A DNA stretch of 44,165 nt from NCBI GenBank assembly GCA_020353235.1, contig CP070693.1, positions 150,064 to 194,228 on the forward strand, read 5' to 3'. A program made the position numbers and the translations under genes. Source of the stretch: Dehalococcoidia bacterium. GTDB lineage: Bacteria; Chloroflexota; Dehalococcoidia; Dehalococcoidales; JAUYDJ01. The notes under the pieces are model-generated. The model was not told the DNA's origin and ran no database searches. It was given only the letters and a program-made list of their open reading frames with translations. Shown one piece after another: positions 1 to 8,053 of the stretch; the stretch's first letter is position 1, and every line of letters starts with the position of its first letter.

Positions 1-147
1 ACGCCACTCTTCATGTTGTTAAACTTCGTTTATCTTAAAACTATTGAAGAGAAGGAGATGGAGAAGAAATTCGGTGAAGAATACCTCAAGTATAAGCAAA
101 ACGTGCCGATGTTCTTCCCCAGATTGGGTAGCAAGAAGGAGGTTTGA
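1..147 (+). CDS. C-terminal end of isoprenylcysteine carboxyl methyltransferase-like protein (partial)
   Basis: An open frame enters from the left edge and ends with TGA at 145-147, leaving about 48 codons. The visible end contains EEKEMEKKFGEEYLKYKQNV followed by PMFFPRL. This Glu-rich helix, then FGxEYxxYxxxVPxFxPRL, is typical of the C-terminus of the isoprenylcysteine carboxyl methyltransferase / phospholipid methyltransferase membrane family. The N-terminal membrane part lies outside the window. The mtnA ribosome binding site (136-142) lies inside its last codons, so the two genes are probably co-transcribed. Substrate cannot be assigned. Confidence 0.6.
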   Translation, partial: TPLFMLLNFVYLKTIEEKEMEKKFGEEYLKYKQNVPMFFPRLGSKKEV

Positions 148-149
148 GT

Positions 150-1190
150 TTGAAGAGGGCAAATTACCTGCCCATAGAATGGCTGGGCGACCGGGTCAGA
201 ATTCTGGACCAGACAAAACTTCCTCGGCAAGAGGTCTATCTGGAGCTCAGCGATGCTCAGAGCATAGCCTCTGCTATCAAAGAATTAAAGGTAAGGGGAG
301 CGCCCGCCATCGGGGTAATCGGCGCTTACGGCGTGGCGCTGGGCGCCTTGGGCATTGAGACCAGGGCTATTGCTGAATTCCACAAGAAGCTGGGTGATGT
401 GATTCAGACCATCACTGCCACCCGCCCCACCGCCCGCAACCTCTTCCGCATGCTGGAGCGCATGGAGCAGGTGGCTGACGCCGGCAGCAGTGTTGATGGG
501 ATTAAAAAGGCGCTTGTTGAAGAAGCCATAAAAATACACACCGAAGAGGCGGAGGCGACCCGAAAGTTAAGCGAGTTCGGTGCTGAGTTAATCAAGGATG
601 GCTTTACTGTGCTGACCCACTGCAATACCGGACCGCTGGCGACCACCGGCTACGGCACGGCGCTGGGCGTGATTATCCACGCTTTTGAGCAGGGCAAAAA
701 AATAAAAGTCCTGGCCACCGAGACTCGCCCGTTATTACAGGGGGCGCGCCTCACCGCCTGGGAATTAAAGCAGGCGGGCATCCCCTTTAATCTTATTACT
801 GATTCTATGGCGGGCTACTTTATGAAGCAAGGCGAGATTAACGGCGTCATTGTCGGCGCTGACCGCATCGCCGGCAACGGCGACACCGCCAACAAAATCG
901 GCACCTACAATTTAGCGGTGCTGGCCAAAGAGCACCGGATTCCCTTCTACGTTGCCGCCCCCACCACCACCATTGACCTTGGGCTTAAAACGGGGGCGGA
1001 AATTCCCATTGAGCAGCGGAGCCAGCATGAAGTGACCCATATCCAGGGGGTAGCCATCGCCCCCACCGGCACAAGCGTGCAGAACCCCGCCTTTGATGTC
1101 ACCCCGAATAAGTACATAACTGCCATCATCACCGAGGGTGGTATAATTAAACCGCCCTACGGGGAGGGGATTAAGAGTATCTGCAAGTGA
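150..1190 (+). CDS. mtnA: S-methyl-5-thioribose-1-phosphate isomerase
   Basis: Isomerises 5-methylthioribose-1-phosphate to 5-methylthioribulose-1-phosphate in the cytoplasm, the step after MtnP. The 346-residue protein has the family's RGAPAIG motif near residue 50, the THCNTGPLATTGYGTAL stretch holding the catalytic Cys (about residue 158) and VGADRIAGNGDTANKIGT with the catalytic Asp (about residue 238). Length is normal for the family. A TTG at 144 is also in frame, but AAGGAGG at 136-142 sits seven bases before the TTG at 150, which decides the start. It overlaps nothing downstream, and mtnP begins 12 bases later behind its own GGAGG. Related eIF2B-like or ribose-1,5-bisphosphate isomerases are less likely given the pairing with mtnP. 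Confidence 0.93.
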   Translation: MKRANYLPIEWLGDRVRILDQTKLPRQEVYLELSDAQSIASAIKELKVRGAPAIGVIGAYGVALGALGIETRAIAEFHKKLGDVIQTITATRPTARNLFRMLERMEQVADAGSSVDGIKKALVEEAIKIHTEEAEATRKLSEFGAELIKDGFTVLTHCNTGPLATTGYGTALGVIIHAFEQGKKIKVLATETRPLLQGARLTAWELKQAGIPFNLITDSMAGYFMKQGEINGVIVGADRIAGNGDTANKIGTYNLAVLAKEHRIPFYVAAPTTTIDLGLKTGAEIPIEQRSQHEVTHIQGVAIAPTGTSVQNPAFDVTPNKYITAIITEGGIIKPPYGEGIKSICK

Positions 1191-1202
1191 AGGAGGTCTC
1201 TA

Positions 1203-2066
1203 ATGCCTGAGGCTAAGATTGGGGTGATCGGGGGGACGGGACTTTATAATATTGAGGGGTTGACCGATATTGAGGAAGTTGAGATAGATACTCCCTTCGG
1301 CAAGCCGAGCAATAAGTTAATCGTGGGCCGGCTGGAGGGGGTGGGGATTGCCTTTCTGCCCCGCCATGGCTGGGGGCACCGCATTATGCCCACCGAGCTG
1401 CCGGTGAGAGCCAATATCTACGCCCTGAAGTCGCTGGGGGTGGAGCACATCATCGCTGTCTGCTCGGCGGGGAGCTTCAAGAAGGATATAAAGCCGGGAG
1501 AGCTGCTCATCCCGGACCAGATAATTGACCGCACCCGCCTCAGGGTGAACTCGTTCTTTGGCGAGGGCATCGTTGCCCATATCCCCTTTGCCGACCCGTT
1601 TTGCCCCGATTTGAGCCAGCTTATCTATCAGGCGGCGCAGGAGGTGGGGGCTAAGGTTCACCTCGGCGGCACCTATGTCTGTATGGAGGGGCCGGCTTTC
1701 TCCACCCGCGCCGAATCAAGGCTCTACCGCTCGTGGGGGGTGGATATTATCGGCATGACGGCGCTGCCCGAAGCCAAGCTGGCGCGGGAAGCCGAAATCT
1801 GCTATGCCGTTATCGGCTGTGTCACCGACTACGATAGCTGGCTGGAGCGAAGCCAGCCGGTGACCATTGAGGTCATTTTAAGCACCATGAGCAAAAATGT
1901 GGAGAATACCAAGCGGATTATCAAGCTGGCGGTGAGCCGGATACTCGGGAAGCGTGAGTGCGAGTGTGCCCATGCGCTGGCGACGGCCATTGTTACCGTG
2001 CCGGAGGCAATACCGCCCGAAGTGAAGAAAAAGCTAGCCCTGATAATCGGCAAGTATGTGAAGTAA
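1203..2066 (+). CDS. mtnP: S-methyl-5'-thioadenosine phosphorylase
   Basis: Phosphorolyses methylthioadenosine, the by-product of polyamine and related SAM-dependent reactions, to adenine and methylthioribose-1-phosphate, which MtnA then uses. The 287-residue protein shows the PNP/MTAP fold signatures: IGVIGGTGLYNIEGL at the N-terminus, the phosphate-site PRHGWGHRIMPTELPVRANI, and GGTYVCMEGPAFSTRAESR with the purine and ribose contacts, followed by GMTALPEAKLAREAEICYA. A GGAGG at 1192-1196 precedes the ATG. The mtnP-mtnA pairing supports MTA rather than a general purine nucleoside as substrate. No mtnB, mtnC, mtnD, mtnE or mtnK gene follows, so the rest of the classical salvage path is not encoded here. 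Confidence 0.92.
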   Translation: MPEAKIGVIGGTGLYNIEGLTDIEEVEIDTPFGKPSNKLIVGRLEGVGIAFLPRHGWGHRIMPTELPVRANIYALKSLGVEHIIAVCSAGSFKKDIKPGELLIPDQIIDRTRLRVNSFFGEGIVAHIPFADPFCPDLSQLIYQAAQEVGAKVHLGGTYVCMEGPAFSTRAESRLYRSWGVDIIGMTALPEAKLAREAEICYAVIGCVTDYDSWLERSQPVTIEVILSTMSKNVENTKRIIKLAVSRILGKRECECAHALATAIVTVPEAIPPEVKKKLALIIGKYVK

Positions 2067-2083
2067 GGAGAGTTAACCGGATT

Positions 2084-3118
2084 ATGCCTGCTATTGAATT
2101 TGGCTGCCGAGCCACCATTATCGGTAGCATGCCCCATACCGACCCAAAAGAAGCATGCTCATTGATTACCCGTTATCTCAGGGACTTCCCCTCCTGGCCC
2201 CAGCTACCCCAGCGCTCGCCCCTGGAGAATATGTGCGTCCAGTTCAGCGAGGGCTTTCCCGGGGTGGTGCCGGCCAGAGAGAGCGATGTCTATATTGACC
2301 ATAATCAGGACTGGGCGAAGCCCCTTGCCGAGCTTCTCACTGACTATGGTGAGGAGAAGGACATTGATAAATACGCCATCAGCCCTGACTATGCCGCCGG
2401 GCTGCACGCCTTTCTGGAGTTGAAGAATCTGGCGCCGCTGGCGGTGAAGGGGCAGGTCACCGGCCCAATTACCTGGGGGCTGACCGTTCCCGATGAGACC
2501 GGGCGGGCGATACTCCATGACGACAACTTTCAGGATGCGGTGGCCATGTTTCTGGGGCTGAAGGCGGGCTGGCAGGAGAAACAGCTAAAGAAGCTCTGTA
2601 AAAACACCATTATCTTGGTTGACGAGCCCTATATGGCTGCCTTCGGCTCGGCGGCGGTGCCCTCTGCCAAAGAGCGGGTTGTCGCCCTGCTGGATAAGGT
2701 CTTCGCCGCTATCAGGGGGCTCAAGGGAGTCCACTGCTGCGGCAATACCGACTGGTCGGTGCTGCTGGAGACCAAGGCTGATATTATCAGCTTTGATGCC
2801 TATCACTATGCCCGGTCGCTCAGCCTTTATACGGCAGAAGTAAAGAAGTTTCTGGACCGGGGTGGGGCGGTGGCTTGGGGGATAGTGCCCAACGATGAAG
2901 AATCTCTGGCCAAAGAATCGGCAGCCAGCCTCCAAGACCGCTTGGAAGAAGCAATGGCGCCGTTCACCCGGCATAATATTGAGTTCAGGCAATTAATTAG
3001 GCGGGGGCTGCTTACCCCCAGCTGCGGACTGGGTTTGATAAACAGTGAAGGTGCTGCCGAGCAGGCCTTGAAGCTGCTGGCCGAGCTCTCGGCGAGGATA
3101 AGAAAGCGCTATGGCTAG
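2084..3118 (+). CDS. Core MetE-like (UROD/MetE superfamily) methyltransferase, probable corrinoid-dependent methionine synthase
   Basis: A 344-residue protein equivalent to the catalytic C-terminal barrel of cobalamin-independent methionine synthase, without the N-terminal folate-binding half. It shows [12 protein letters not shown] (about residues 121-132), the zinc motif [10 protein letters not shown] with H217 and C219, SFDAY with D238 where canonical MetE has a zinc-ligand Glu, and a final TPSCGLG with C314. A bacterial core-MetE described in Dehalococcoides mccartyi transfers methyl groups from methylcobalamin to homocysteine; this gene's position between mtnP and ahcY/metK fits that job. 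The frame stays open upstream to 1958 inside mtnP, but the ATG at 2084, after AAGGAG at 2065-2070, gives the conserved start. A UROD-type methyltransferase acting on another substrate remains possible because of the Glu-to-Asp change. Confidence 0.72.
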   Translation: MPAIEFGCRATIIGSMPHTDPKEACSLITRYLRDFPSWPQLPQRSPLENMCVQFSEGFPGVVPARESDVYIDHNQDWAKPLAELLTDYGEEKDIDKYAISPDYAAGLHAFLELKNLAPLAVKGQVTGPITWGLTVPDETGRAILHDDNFQDAVAMFLGLKAGWQEKQLKKLCKNTIILVDEPYMAAFGSAAVPSAKERVVALLDKVFAAIRGLKGVHCCGNTDWSVLLETKADIISFDAYHYARSLSLYTAEVKKFLDRGGAVAWGIVPNDEESLAKESAASLQDRLEEAMAPFTRHNIEFRQLIRRGLLTPSCGLGLINSEGAAEQALKLLAELSARIRKRYG

Positions 3119-3132
3119 AAGGGGAGCCAAGT

Positions 3133-3336
3133 ATGGAATGCCAGCTTGAAACCAATAAAGCCAGCTGCAACTGCACCTATGAGCCCTGTTCCCGGAAGGG
3201 CAAGTGCTGTGAGTGTATCGCCTATCACCTGAATTCTAACGAGCTTCCCGCCTGTGTCTTTCCTGACGAGGTGGAGAAGACCTTTGACCGCTCCTTTGCC
3301 CGCTTTGTGGCCGTATATGGTGGCGGCAAAGACTAG
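3133..3336 (+). CDS. Cys-rich DUF6485-type small protein
   Basis: A 67-residue protein with eight Cys, six of them packed into the first half as [21 protein letters not shown] followed by ELPACVFP. This pattern matches the small DUF6485 family, whose function is unknown. The Cys spacing suggests a bound metal such as zinc or an iron-sulfur cluster, but this is inference. There is no signal peptide or membrane segment. It starts 14 bases after the core MetE-like gene behind GGGGAG at 3120-3125, so co-transcription with the methionine genes is likely. The C-terminal half ([14 protein letters not shown]) looks like an ordinary helix. Confidence 0.75.
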   Translation: MECQLETNKASCNCTYEPCSRKGKCCECIAYHLNSNELPACVFPDEVEKTFDRSFARFVAVYGGGKD

Positions 3337-3357
3337 TCTGGATTTATATTATCAGCC

Positions 3358-3459
3358 ATGAACAAGAAGAGAAGGGTAGCCATCTTCAAGCACCGGCGCC
3401 GGCGAAAGAAGCTGGAGTTAAAGCGAAAGCAAGCCCCCCGGTCTGAAGGGGAGAAATGA
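3358..3459 (+). CDS. Small, very basic 33-residue peptide, function unknown
   Basis: ATG at 3358 opens a 33-codon frame ending with TGA at 3457-3459, which overlaps the ATG of the next gene (ATGA at 3456-3459). The peptide starts MNKKRRVAIFKHRRRRKKLE and is about half Lys plus Arg, with few acidic residues. Such composition fits an RNA-binding or ribosome-associated peptide. No strong Shine-Dalgarno precedes the ATG, which lowers certainty, but the stop/start overlap with the NTPase gene suggests translational coupling. It lies in a gap of about 120 bases between two clear genes that would otherwise be empty. I do not recognise a named family. Confidence 0.5.
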   Translation: MNKKRRVAIFKHRRRRKKLELKRKQAPRSEGEK

Positions 3460-3971
3460 AGTCGGTTTATCTCCTCACCGGGAGACCGGGGACGGGGAAG
3501 ACGAGCCTTATCAAGCAGGCTTTAGCCGGGATGAAGGGCAGAGCCGGCGGGTTTTATACCGAGGAAATAAGAAGCCGGGGGGTAAGAGAGGGCTTTCGGC
3601 TGGTTACCTTGGACGGACAGACGACTATACTGGCTCACATTGATATCAAAAGCCCGTATCGGGTGAGCAAGTATGGGGTTGATATAGCCAGTTTAGACCA
3701 GACAGGTGTTTCGGCGCTCCGTCAGGCCGCCGAGCAGTGTGCTCTGGTGGTTATTGACGAAATCGGCAAGATGGAACTGTTCTCGGCAAACTTCCGGGAA
3801 GCCATCGGGCAGATAATGGGCAGTGGCAAGAGGGTTCTGGGCACGGTTATGCTCAATCCTAATCCCTTTGCCGATGACATCAAGCGCCAGCCCCAGGTGA
3901 AGCTGCTCACCGTAACCAGGGATAACCATGAGCCGGTGCTGGCCGAGCTAAAAGAGTGGCTGGGGGAGTGA
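3456..3971 (+). CDS. THEP1-type nucleoside-triphosphatase
   Basis: A 171-residue P-loop NTPase. The Walker A motif GRPGTGKTS is at residues 9-17 and the Walker B motif VVIDEIGKMEL near residues 96-106. The GGFYTEEIR strand after the P-loop and the C-terminal VKLLTVTRDNHEPVLAEL are typical of the NTPase_1 (THEP1 / human NTPCR-like) family, which hydrolyses nucleoside triphosphates with low specificity. Its cellular role is not established. GGGGAG at 3449-3454 lies almost against the ATG, so coupling to the preceding basic peptide is likely. Length is usual for the family. Confidence 0.85.
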   Translation: MKSVYLLTGRPGTGKTSLIKQALAGMKGRAGGFYTEEIRSRGVREGFRLVTLDGQTTILAHIDIKSPYRVSKYGVDIASLDQTGVSALRQAAEQCALVVIDEIGKMELFSANFREAIGQIMGSGKRVLGTVMLNPNPFADDIKRQPQVKLLTVTRDNHEPVLAELKEWLGE

Positions 3972-3981
3972 GGTAAACACT

Positions 3982-5535
3982 ATGTCGCCGTTACCAGAGT
4001 TAGTTCAGGCCTTACTGAACCCGAAAGCCTACCCTGAAATCCCACAGCAGATAGAGCTGGTACAGACCCAGATGTCCTTCGTCTTCCTCACCGATAGCCT
4101 GGTCTACAAGGTGAAGAAGCCGGTGAACCTGGGCTACCTCGACTATACCACCCTGGAGAAGCGTAAGTTCTACTGCCAGCGGGAGGTTGAGCTCAACCGG
4201 CGCCTCTGCCCCGATGCCTATCTCGGTGTCGTCCCCGTCACTCAGCATAAAAATAATATCGCTATCGGCGGTAAGGGCGAGGCTATTGAGTATGCCGTCA
4301 GGATGCGCCGCCTGCCTCAAAAAAAGATGATGGACGCGCTGCTGGGTCAGGATAAGGTGTCAGCGGAGATGATTGCCGGGGTGGCGGAGAGGCTGGCTCA
4401 GTTTCACCGGCAGGCCGAGACCAGTGATGCCATCAGCCAGTTCGGCGGTCTGGATACGATTACCCAGAATACCGAGGAGAACTTCACCCAGACCGAGAAG
4501 TATATCGAGCAGGCTATTTCGGAAAAGAAATACGGGCAGATTAAAGATTACACCGATGGCTTTATTTCCCGGAACGCCTCGCTGTTTCAGAAAAGGGTTA
4601 GAGAGGGCAGGATAAGGGACTGCCATGGCGACCTGCATGCTGCCCACATCTGCTTCTCAGATGGCATCTGCATCTATGATTGCATTGAGTTCAATGACCG
4701 CTTCCGCTACTGCGATGTCGCCTCGGAGGTCGCCTTCCTGGCCATGGACTTGGACCACTACGGGCGGGCTGACCTGTCCCGCAGCTTTGTCAAGACCTAT
4801 GTCGCCCAGAGCCGGGACAGCGAGCTGCTCCGGCTGCTTAATTTCTACAAGTGCTACCGGGCCTATGTGCGGGGCAAGGTAGCCTGCTTTCAGCTTGATG
4901 ACCCCTATATTAAAGAGAAAGAGCCGGTGCGGGAGACCGCCCGCAGCTATTTTGATTTAGCTCACGCCTACCTGAGGCCAAAGCCAGCCCTGTTTATCAC
5001 CGTCGGTCTGGTGGGCGCCGGCAAGACGGTTCTGGCTCAGGCGCTGGCCAGACAGTTGGGGTTGGCGGCTATACATTCTGATGTTACCCGCAAGCGGCTG
5101 GCAACTATCCCGCTGACCGAGCACCGCTTTGAGGAGTTTGACCACGGCATTTACTCGGCTGATTTTTCCCGCCTGACCTATGACACCATGCTCAATGAAG
5201 CCAGAGCTATCCTGACCGAGGGTGGCTCAGTCATTATTGATGCCTCTTTTATCAGGGCTAAGCACCGGCGGGAGGCAAAGCGGCTGGCTGAAGAGGTAAA
5301 GGCGGACTTCTTTGTTATTGAGTGCACTCTGGCGGAGGAAGTTGTCCGGCAACGTTTGCCGGAAAGGCTGAAGCAGGGGACGGTATCCGACGGGCGCTGG
5401 GAAATTTTTGAAGAGCAGAAGCGCCAATTTGAGGCGGTAACCGAGGTTTTAGAGGCAAATTATGCTATAATTGATACTTCACAGCCGGTGAGTGAGACCG
5501 TCCGCCAGGTTATGGCTAAGTTTGGCGTGGATTGA
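3982..5535 (+). CDS. Aminoglycoside phosphotransferase-like / P-loop kinase fusion protein
   Basis: A 517-residue two-domain protein. Residues about 1-320 form an APH-like kinase fold: YKVKKPVNLGYLDY early on, then RDCHGDLHAAHICF and IYDCIEFNDRFRYCD near residues 212-240. The catalytic Asp is kept in HGDLH, while the usual Asn of HGDxxxxN is a His. Residues about 335-517 form a separate P-loop kinase with ITVGLVGAGKTVLAQALA (Walker A at 342-349), of the COG0645 predicted-kinase type. This COG2187-COG0645 fusion occurs in many bacteria with no established substrate. It is unlikely to be an antibiotic resistance enzyme. It begins 10 bases after the NTPase gene and is followed 18 bases later by ahcY. 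Confidence 0.8.
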   Translation: MSPLPELVQALLNPKAYPEIPQQIELVQTQMSFVFLTDSLVYKVKKPVNLGYLDYTTLEKRKFYCQREVELNRRLCPDAYLGVVPVTQHKNNIAIGGKGEAIEYAVRMRRLPQKKMMDALLGQDKVSAEMIAGVAERLAQFHRQAETSDAISQFGGLDTITQNTEENFTQTEKYIEQAISEKKYGQIKDYTDGFISRNASLFQKRVREGRIRDCHGDLHAAHICFSDGICIYDCIEFNDRFRYCDVASEVAFLAMDLDHYGRADLSRSFVKTYVAQSRDSELLRLLNFYKCYRAYVRGKVACFQLDDPYIKEKEPVRETARSYFDLAHAYLRPKPALFITVGLVGAGKTVLAQALARQLGLAAIHSDVTRKRLATIPLTEHRFEEFDHGIYSADFSRLTYDTMLNEARAILTEGGSVIIDASFIRAKHRREAKRLAEEVKADFFVIECTLAEEVVRQRLPERLKQGTVSDGRWEIFEEQKRQFEAVTEVLEANYAIIDTSQPVSETVRQVMAKFGVD

Positions 5536-5553
5536 GATAAAAGAGGGGGGAAT

Positions 5554-6816
5554 ATGGCTAAGCCACAGTGTGAGGTTAAAGACCCGGTGCTAGCCGGTGA
5601 GGGTAAAGAACGAATCGAGTGGGCCTACCGGCAGATGCCGGTACTGAGGCTGATTAAAGAGAGGTTTGCCCGCGAGAAGCCGTTCCAGGGAGTCAGGATT
5701 TCGGCCTGTCTCCATGTGACCACCGAGACAGCCAGCCTGATGCTGGCCCTCAAGGGTGGTGGGGCGGAGGGGGTGCTCTGTGCCTCCAACCCGCTGAGCA
5801 CTCAGGACGATGTCGCCGCCGCCCTGGTGGAATACGGTATTCCCACTAATGCCATCAAGGGGGAAGACGAGGTAACCTACTACCGGCACCTTAATCTGAC
5901 CCTGGACCACCAGCCCCTGCTTACCGTGGATGACGGCGCTGACCTAGTGACTACCCTGCACACCAAGCGGACTGAATTAATCAAGAATGTCATCGGCGGC
6001 ACCGAGGAGACGACTACCGGCGTCACCCGGCTGCGCAGCCTGGCCAAAGCCGGCAAGCTGAAATACCCCCTGATTGCGGTTAATGATGCCCAGACCAAGT
6101 ATCTCTTTGATAATCGCTACGGCACCGGCCAGAGTACGATTGACGGCATTACCCGTGCCACCAATATTCTGTGGGCGGGGAAAAAGGTGGTCGTCTGCGG
6201 CTACGGCTGGTGCGGGCATGGTACCGCTTTGAGGGCGCAGGGGATGGGGGCTCAGGTGATTGTCGCCGAGGTGGAGCCGGTGCGGGCCCTGGAGGCGGTC
6301 ATGGACGGCTACCAGGTGATGTCGCTGACCGAAGCGGCTAGGGTGGGTGAAGTCTTCATTACCATCACCGGGGACAAGAATGTAATTGACAAGAAGCACC
6401 TTGAGGTGATGAAGGACGGCGCTATCCTGGCGAACAGCGGTCATTTCAATGTGGAGATTAATATTCCGGCTCTGGAGAGCCTGGCCAAAAGCAAGCGGCG
6501 GATAAGGTCATTTGTGGATGACTACACCCTGAAGGACGGGCGGCACATCTATCTACTGGGGGAGGGGCGGTTGATTAATCTGGCCGCCGCCGAGGGACAC
6601 CCAGCCAGTGTGATGGATATGAGCTTTGCCAATCAGGCGCTGTCTCTGGAGTATCTACTCAAGAATAAGGGAAAGCTGGAGAGAGAGGTTTACGCGGTGC
6701 CCCGGGAGATTGATAAAGAGATAGCTCGGCTGAAGCTGAAGTCGATGGGCATCGGTGTTGATAGTCTGACCACTGAACAGGAGAAATACATGACCAGTTG
6801 GGAAGAAGGGACATAG
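5554..6816 (+). CDS. ahcY: Adenosylhomocysteinase (SAH hydrolase)
   Basis: Reversibly splits S-adenosylhomocysteine to adenosine and homocysteine, removing the inhibitor made by SAM methyltransferases. The 420-residue protein has the substrate motif [13 protein letters not shown] (about residues 51-63), [42 protein letters not shown] with the conserved Lys/Asp/Asn, and the NAD-binding [20 protein letters not shown]. The C-terminus ends in the usual TSWEEGT form and keeps a Tyr just before it. The length is that of the shorter bacterial/archaeal type. RBS AGAGGGGGG (5542-5550) precedes the ATG. It is followed 11 bases later by metK, so both ends of the SAM cycle are co-expressed. Confidence 0.96.
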   Translation: MAKPQCEVKDPVLAGEGKERIEWAYRQMPVLRLIKERFAREKPFQGVRISACLHVTTETASLMLALKGGGAEGVLCASNPLSTQDDVAAALVEYGIPTNAIKGEDEVTYYRHLNLTLDHQPLLTVDDGADLVTTLHTKRTELIKNVIGGTEETTTGVTRLRSLAKAGKLKYPLIAVNDAQTKYLFDNRYGTGQSTIDGITRATNILWAGKKVVVCGYGWCGHGTALRAQGMGAQVIVAEVEPVRALEAVMDGYQVMSLTEAARVGEVFITITGDKNVIDKKHLEVMKDGAILANSGHFNVEINIPALESLAKSKRRIRSFVDDYTLKDGRHIYLLGEGRLINLAAAEGHPASVMDMSFANQALSLEYLLKNKGKLEREVYAVPREIDKEIARLKLKSMGIGVDSLTTEQEKYMTSWEEGT

Positions 6817-6827
6817 AAAGGAGAAAC

Positions 6828-8039
6828 TTGACCAACAGTTTTGCTAGCTCGCCCAAATACCTGCTTACCTCGGAGTCGGTGACGGAGGGGCATCCCGATA
6901 AGCTCTGTGACCAGGTATCGGATGCGGTACTGGATGCCATACTGACTAAAGACCCCAACGGTAGGGTAGCCTGCGAGACCGGGGTTACCAACGGCCTGGT
7001 GGTAGTGATGGGTGAGATTACGACCAAGTGCTATGTGGAAGTTGCTCAGGTGGTGCGGCAGGTAGTCCACGATGTCGGCTATGTTCGCCCCGAATATGGC
7101 TTCGACTATCAATCCTGTGGCGTAATAGTTTCCATCAAGGAGCAGTCCAGTGACATCTCCCTGGGGGTGAGTAAATCACAGGAGGCGAAGGCACGCTCTG
7201 ATGATGAGCTGGATAAAATCGGCGCCGGTGACCAGGGGATGATGGTCGGCTTTGCCTGCAATGAGACTCCCGAGCTTATGCCCCTGCCCATTTCCCTGGC
7301 ACACAAATTGTGTCAGCGCCTGGCTCAGGCGCGAAAAGAGAACATCCTGCCTTACCTTCGTCCCGATGGCAAATCACAGGTAACCGTGGAGTATCAAAAC
7401 GGTGTACCAAGGCGAATTGACAGCGTGGTCATCGGTGCCCAGCATGAGCCTGATGTCAGCCAGGATAAGATCAAACAGGACGTCACCGAGCAGGTCATCC
7501 GAACGGTAATACCCGCCTCAATGCTGGATAACGACACCAAGTTTTACGTAAATGCTACCGGTCGCTTTGTCATTGGTGGCCCGGTATCAGATACCGGTTT
7601 TACCGGTCGCAAGATTCTGGTTGATACCTATGGCGGGATTGCCCGCCATGGCGGTGGTTGTTTCTCGGGGAAAGACCCGACCAAGGTTGACCGTTCGGCG
7701 GCCTATGCCGCCCGCTATATTGCTAAGAATATCGTCGCTGCCGGACTGGCCGAGCGACTGGAGCTCCAGGTTTCCTATGCTATTGGCGTTGCCCATCCCC
7801 TTTCGGTTTCGTTTGAGACCTTTGGCACCGCCAAGGTTGATGAGAAAATCATCGTCGGGTTGATTGATAAGCACTTTGACCTCAGGCCGGAGGCGATTAT
7901 CCGGCACTTTGACCTCCGGCGCCCAATCTACCTGCCGACCGCCTGCTACGGGCACTTCGGGCGCACTGACCTTGACCTCCCCTGGGAGAGGACCGATAAA
8001 GCCGAGATTTTACGCCAGGAGGCGTCGGCTAAAAAGTAA
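6828..8039 (+). CDS. metK: S-adenosylmethionine synthetase
   Basis: Makes SAM from methionine and ATP. Clear MAT motifs are [20 protein letters not shown] at the N-terminus, [29 protein letters not shown], and [20 protein letters not shown] followed by [14 protein letters not shown] longer in-frame start exists at 6798 inside ahcY, but AAAGGAG at 6817-6823 and the family's usual N-terminus favour TTG at 6828, giving 403 residues. It sits directly after ahcY and before a sugar phosphomutase that starts 14 bases after its stop. Confidence 0.96.
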   Translation: MTNSFASSPKYLLTSESVTEGHPDKLCDQVSDAVLDAILTKDPNGRVACETGVTNGLVVVMGEITTKCYVEVAQVVRQVVHDVGYVRPEYGFDYQSCGVIVSIKEQSSDISLGVSKSQEAKARSDDELDKIGAGDQGMMVGFACNETPELMPLPISLAHKLCQRLAQARKENILPYLRPDGKSQVTVEYQNGVPRRIDSVVIGAQHEPDVSQDKIKQDVTEQVIRTVIPASMLDNDTKFYVNATGRFVIGGPVSDTGFTGRKILVDTYGGIARHGGGCFSGKDPTKVDRSAAYAARYIAKNIVAAGLAERLELQVSYAIGVAHPLSVSFETFGTAKVDEKIIVGLIDKHFDLRPEAIIRHFDLRRPIYLPTACYGHFGRTDLDLPWERTDKAEILRQEASAKK

Positions 8040-8053
8040 TCAAGGGGATAGGG

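Noticed and set aside
3982-5535. Aminoglycoside resistance gene
   Set aside because: The APH-like domain belongs to an uncharacterised fused kinase family and sits among housekeeping genes.
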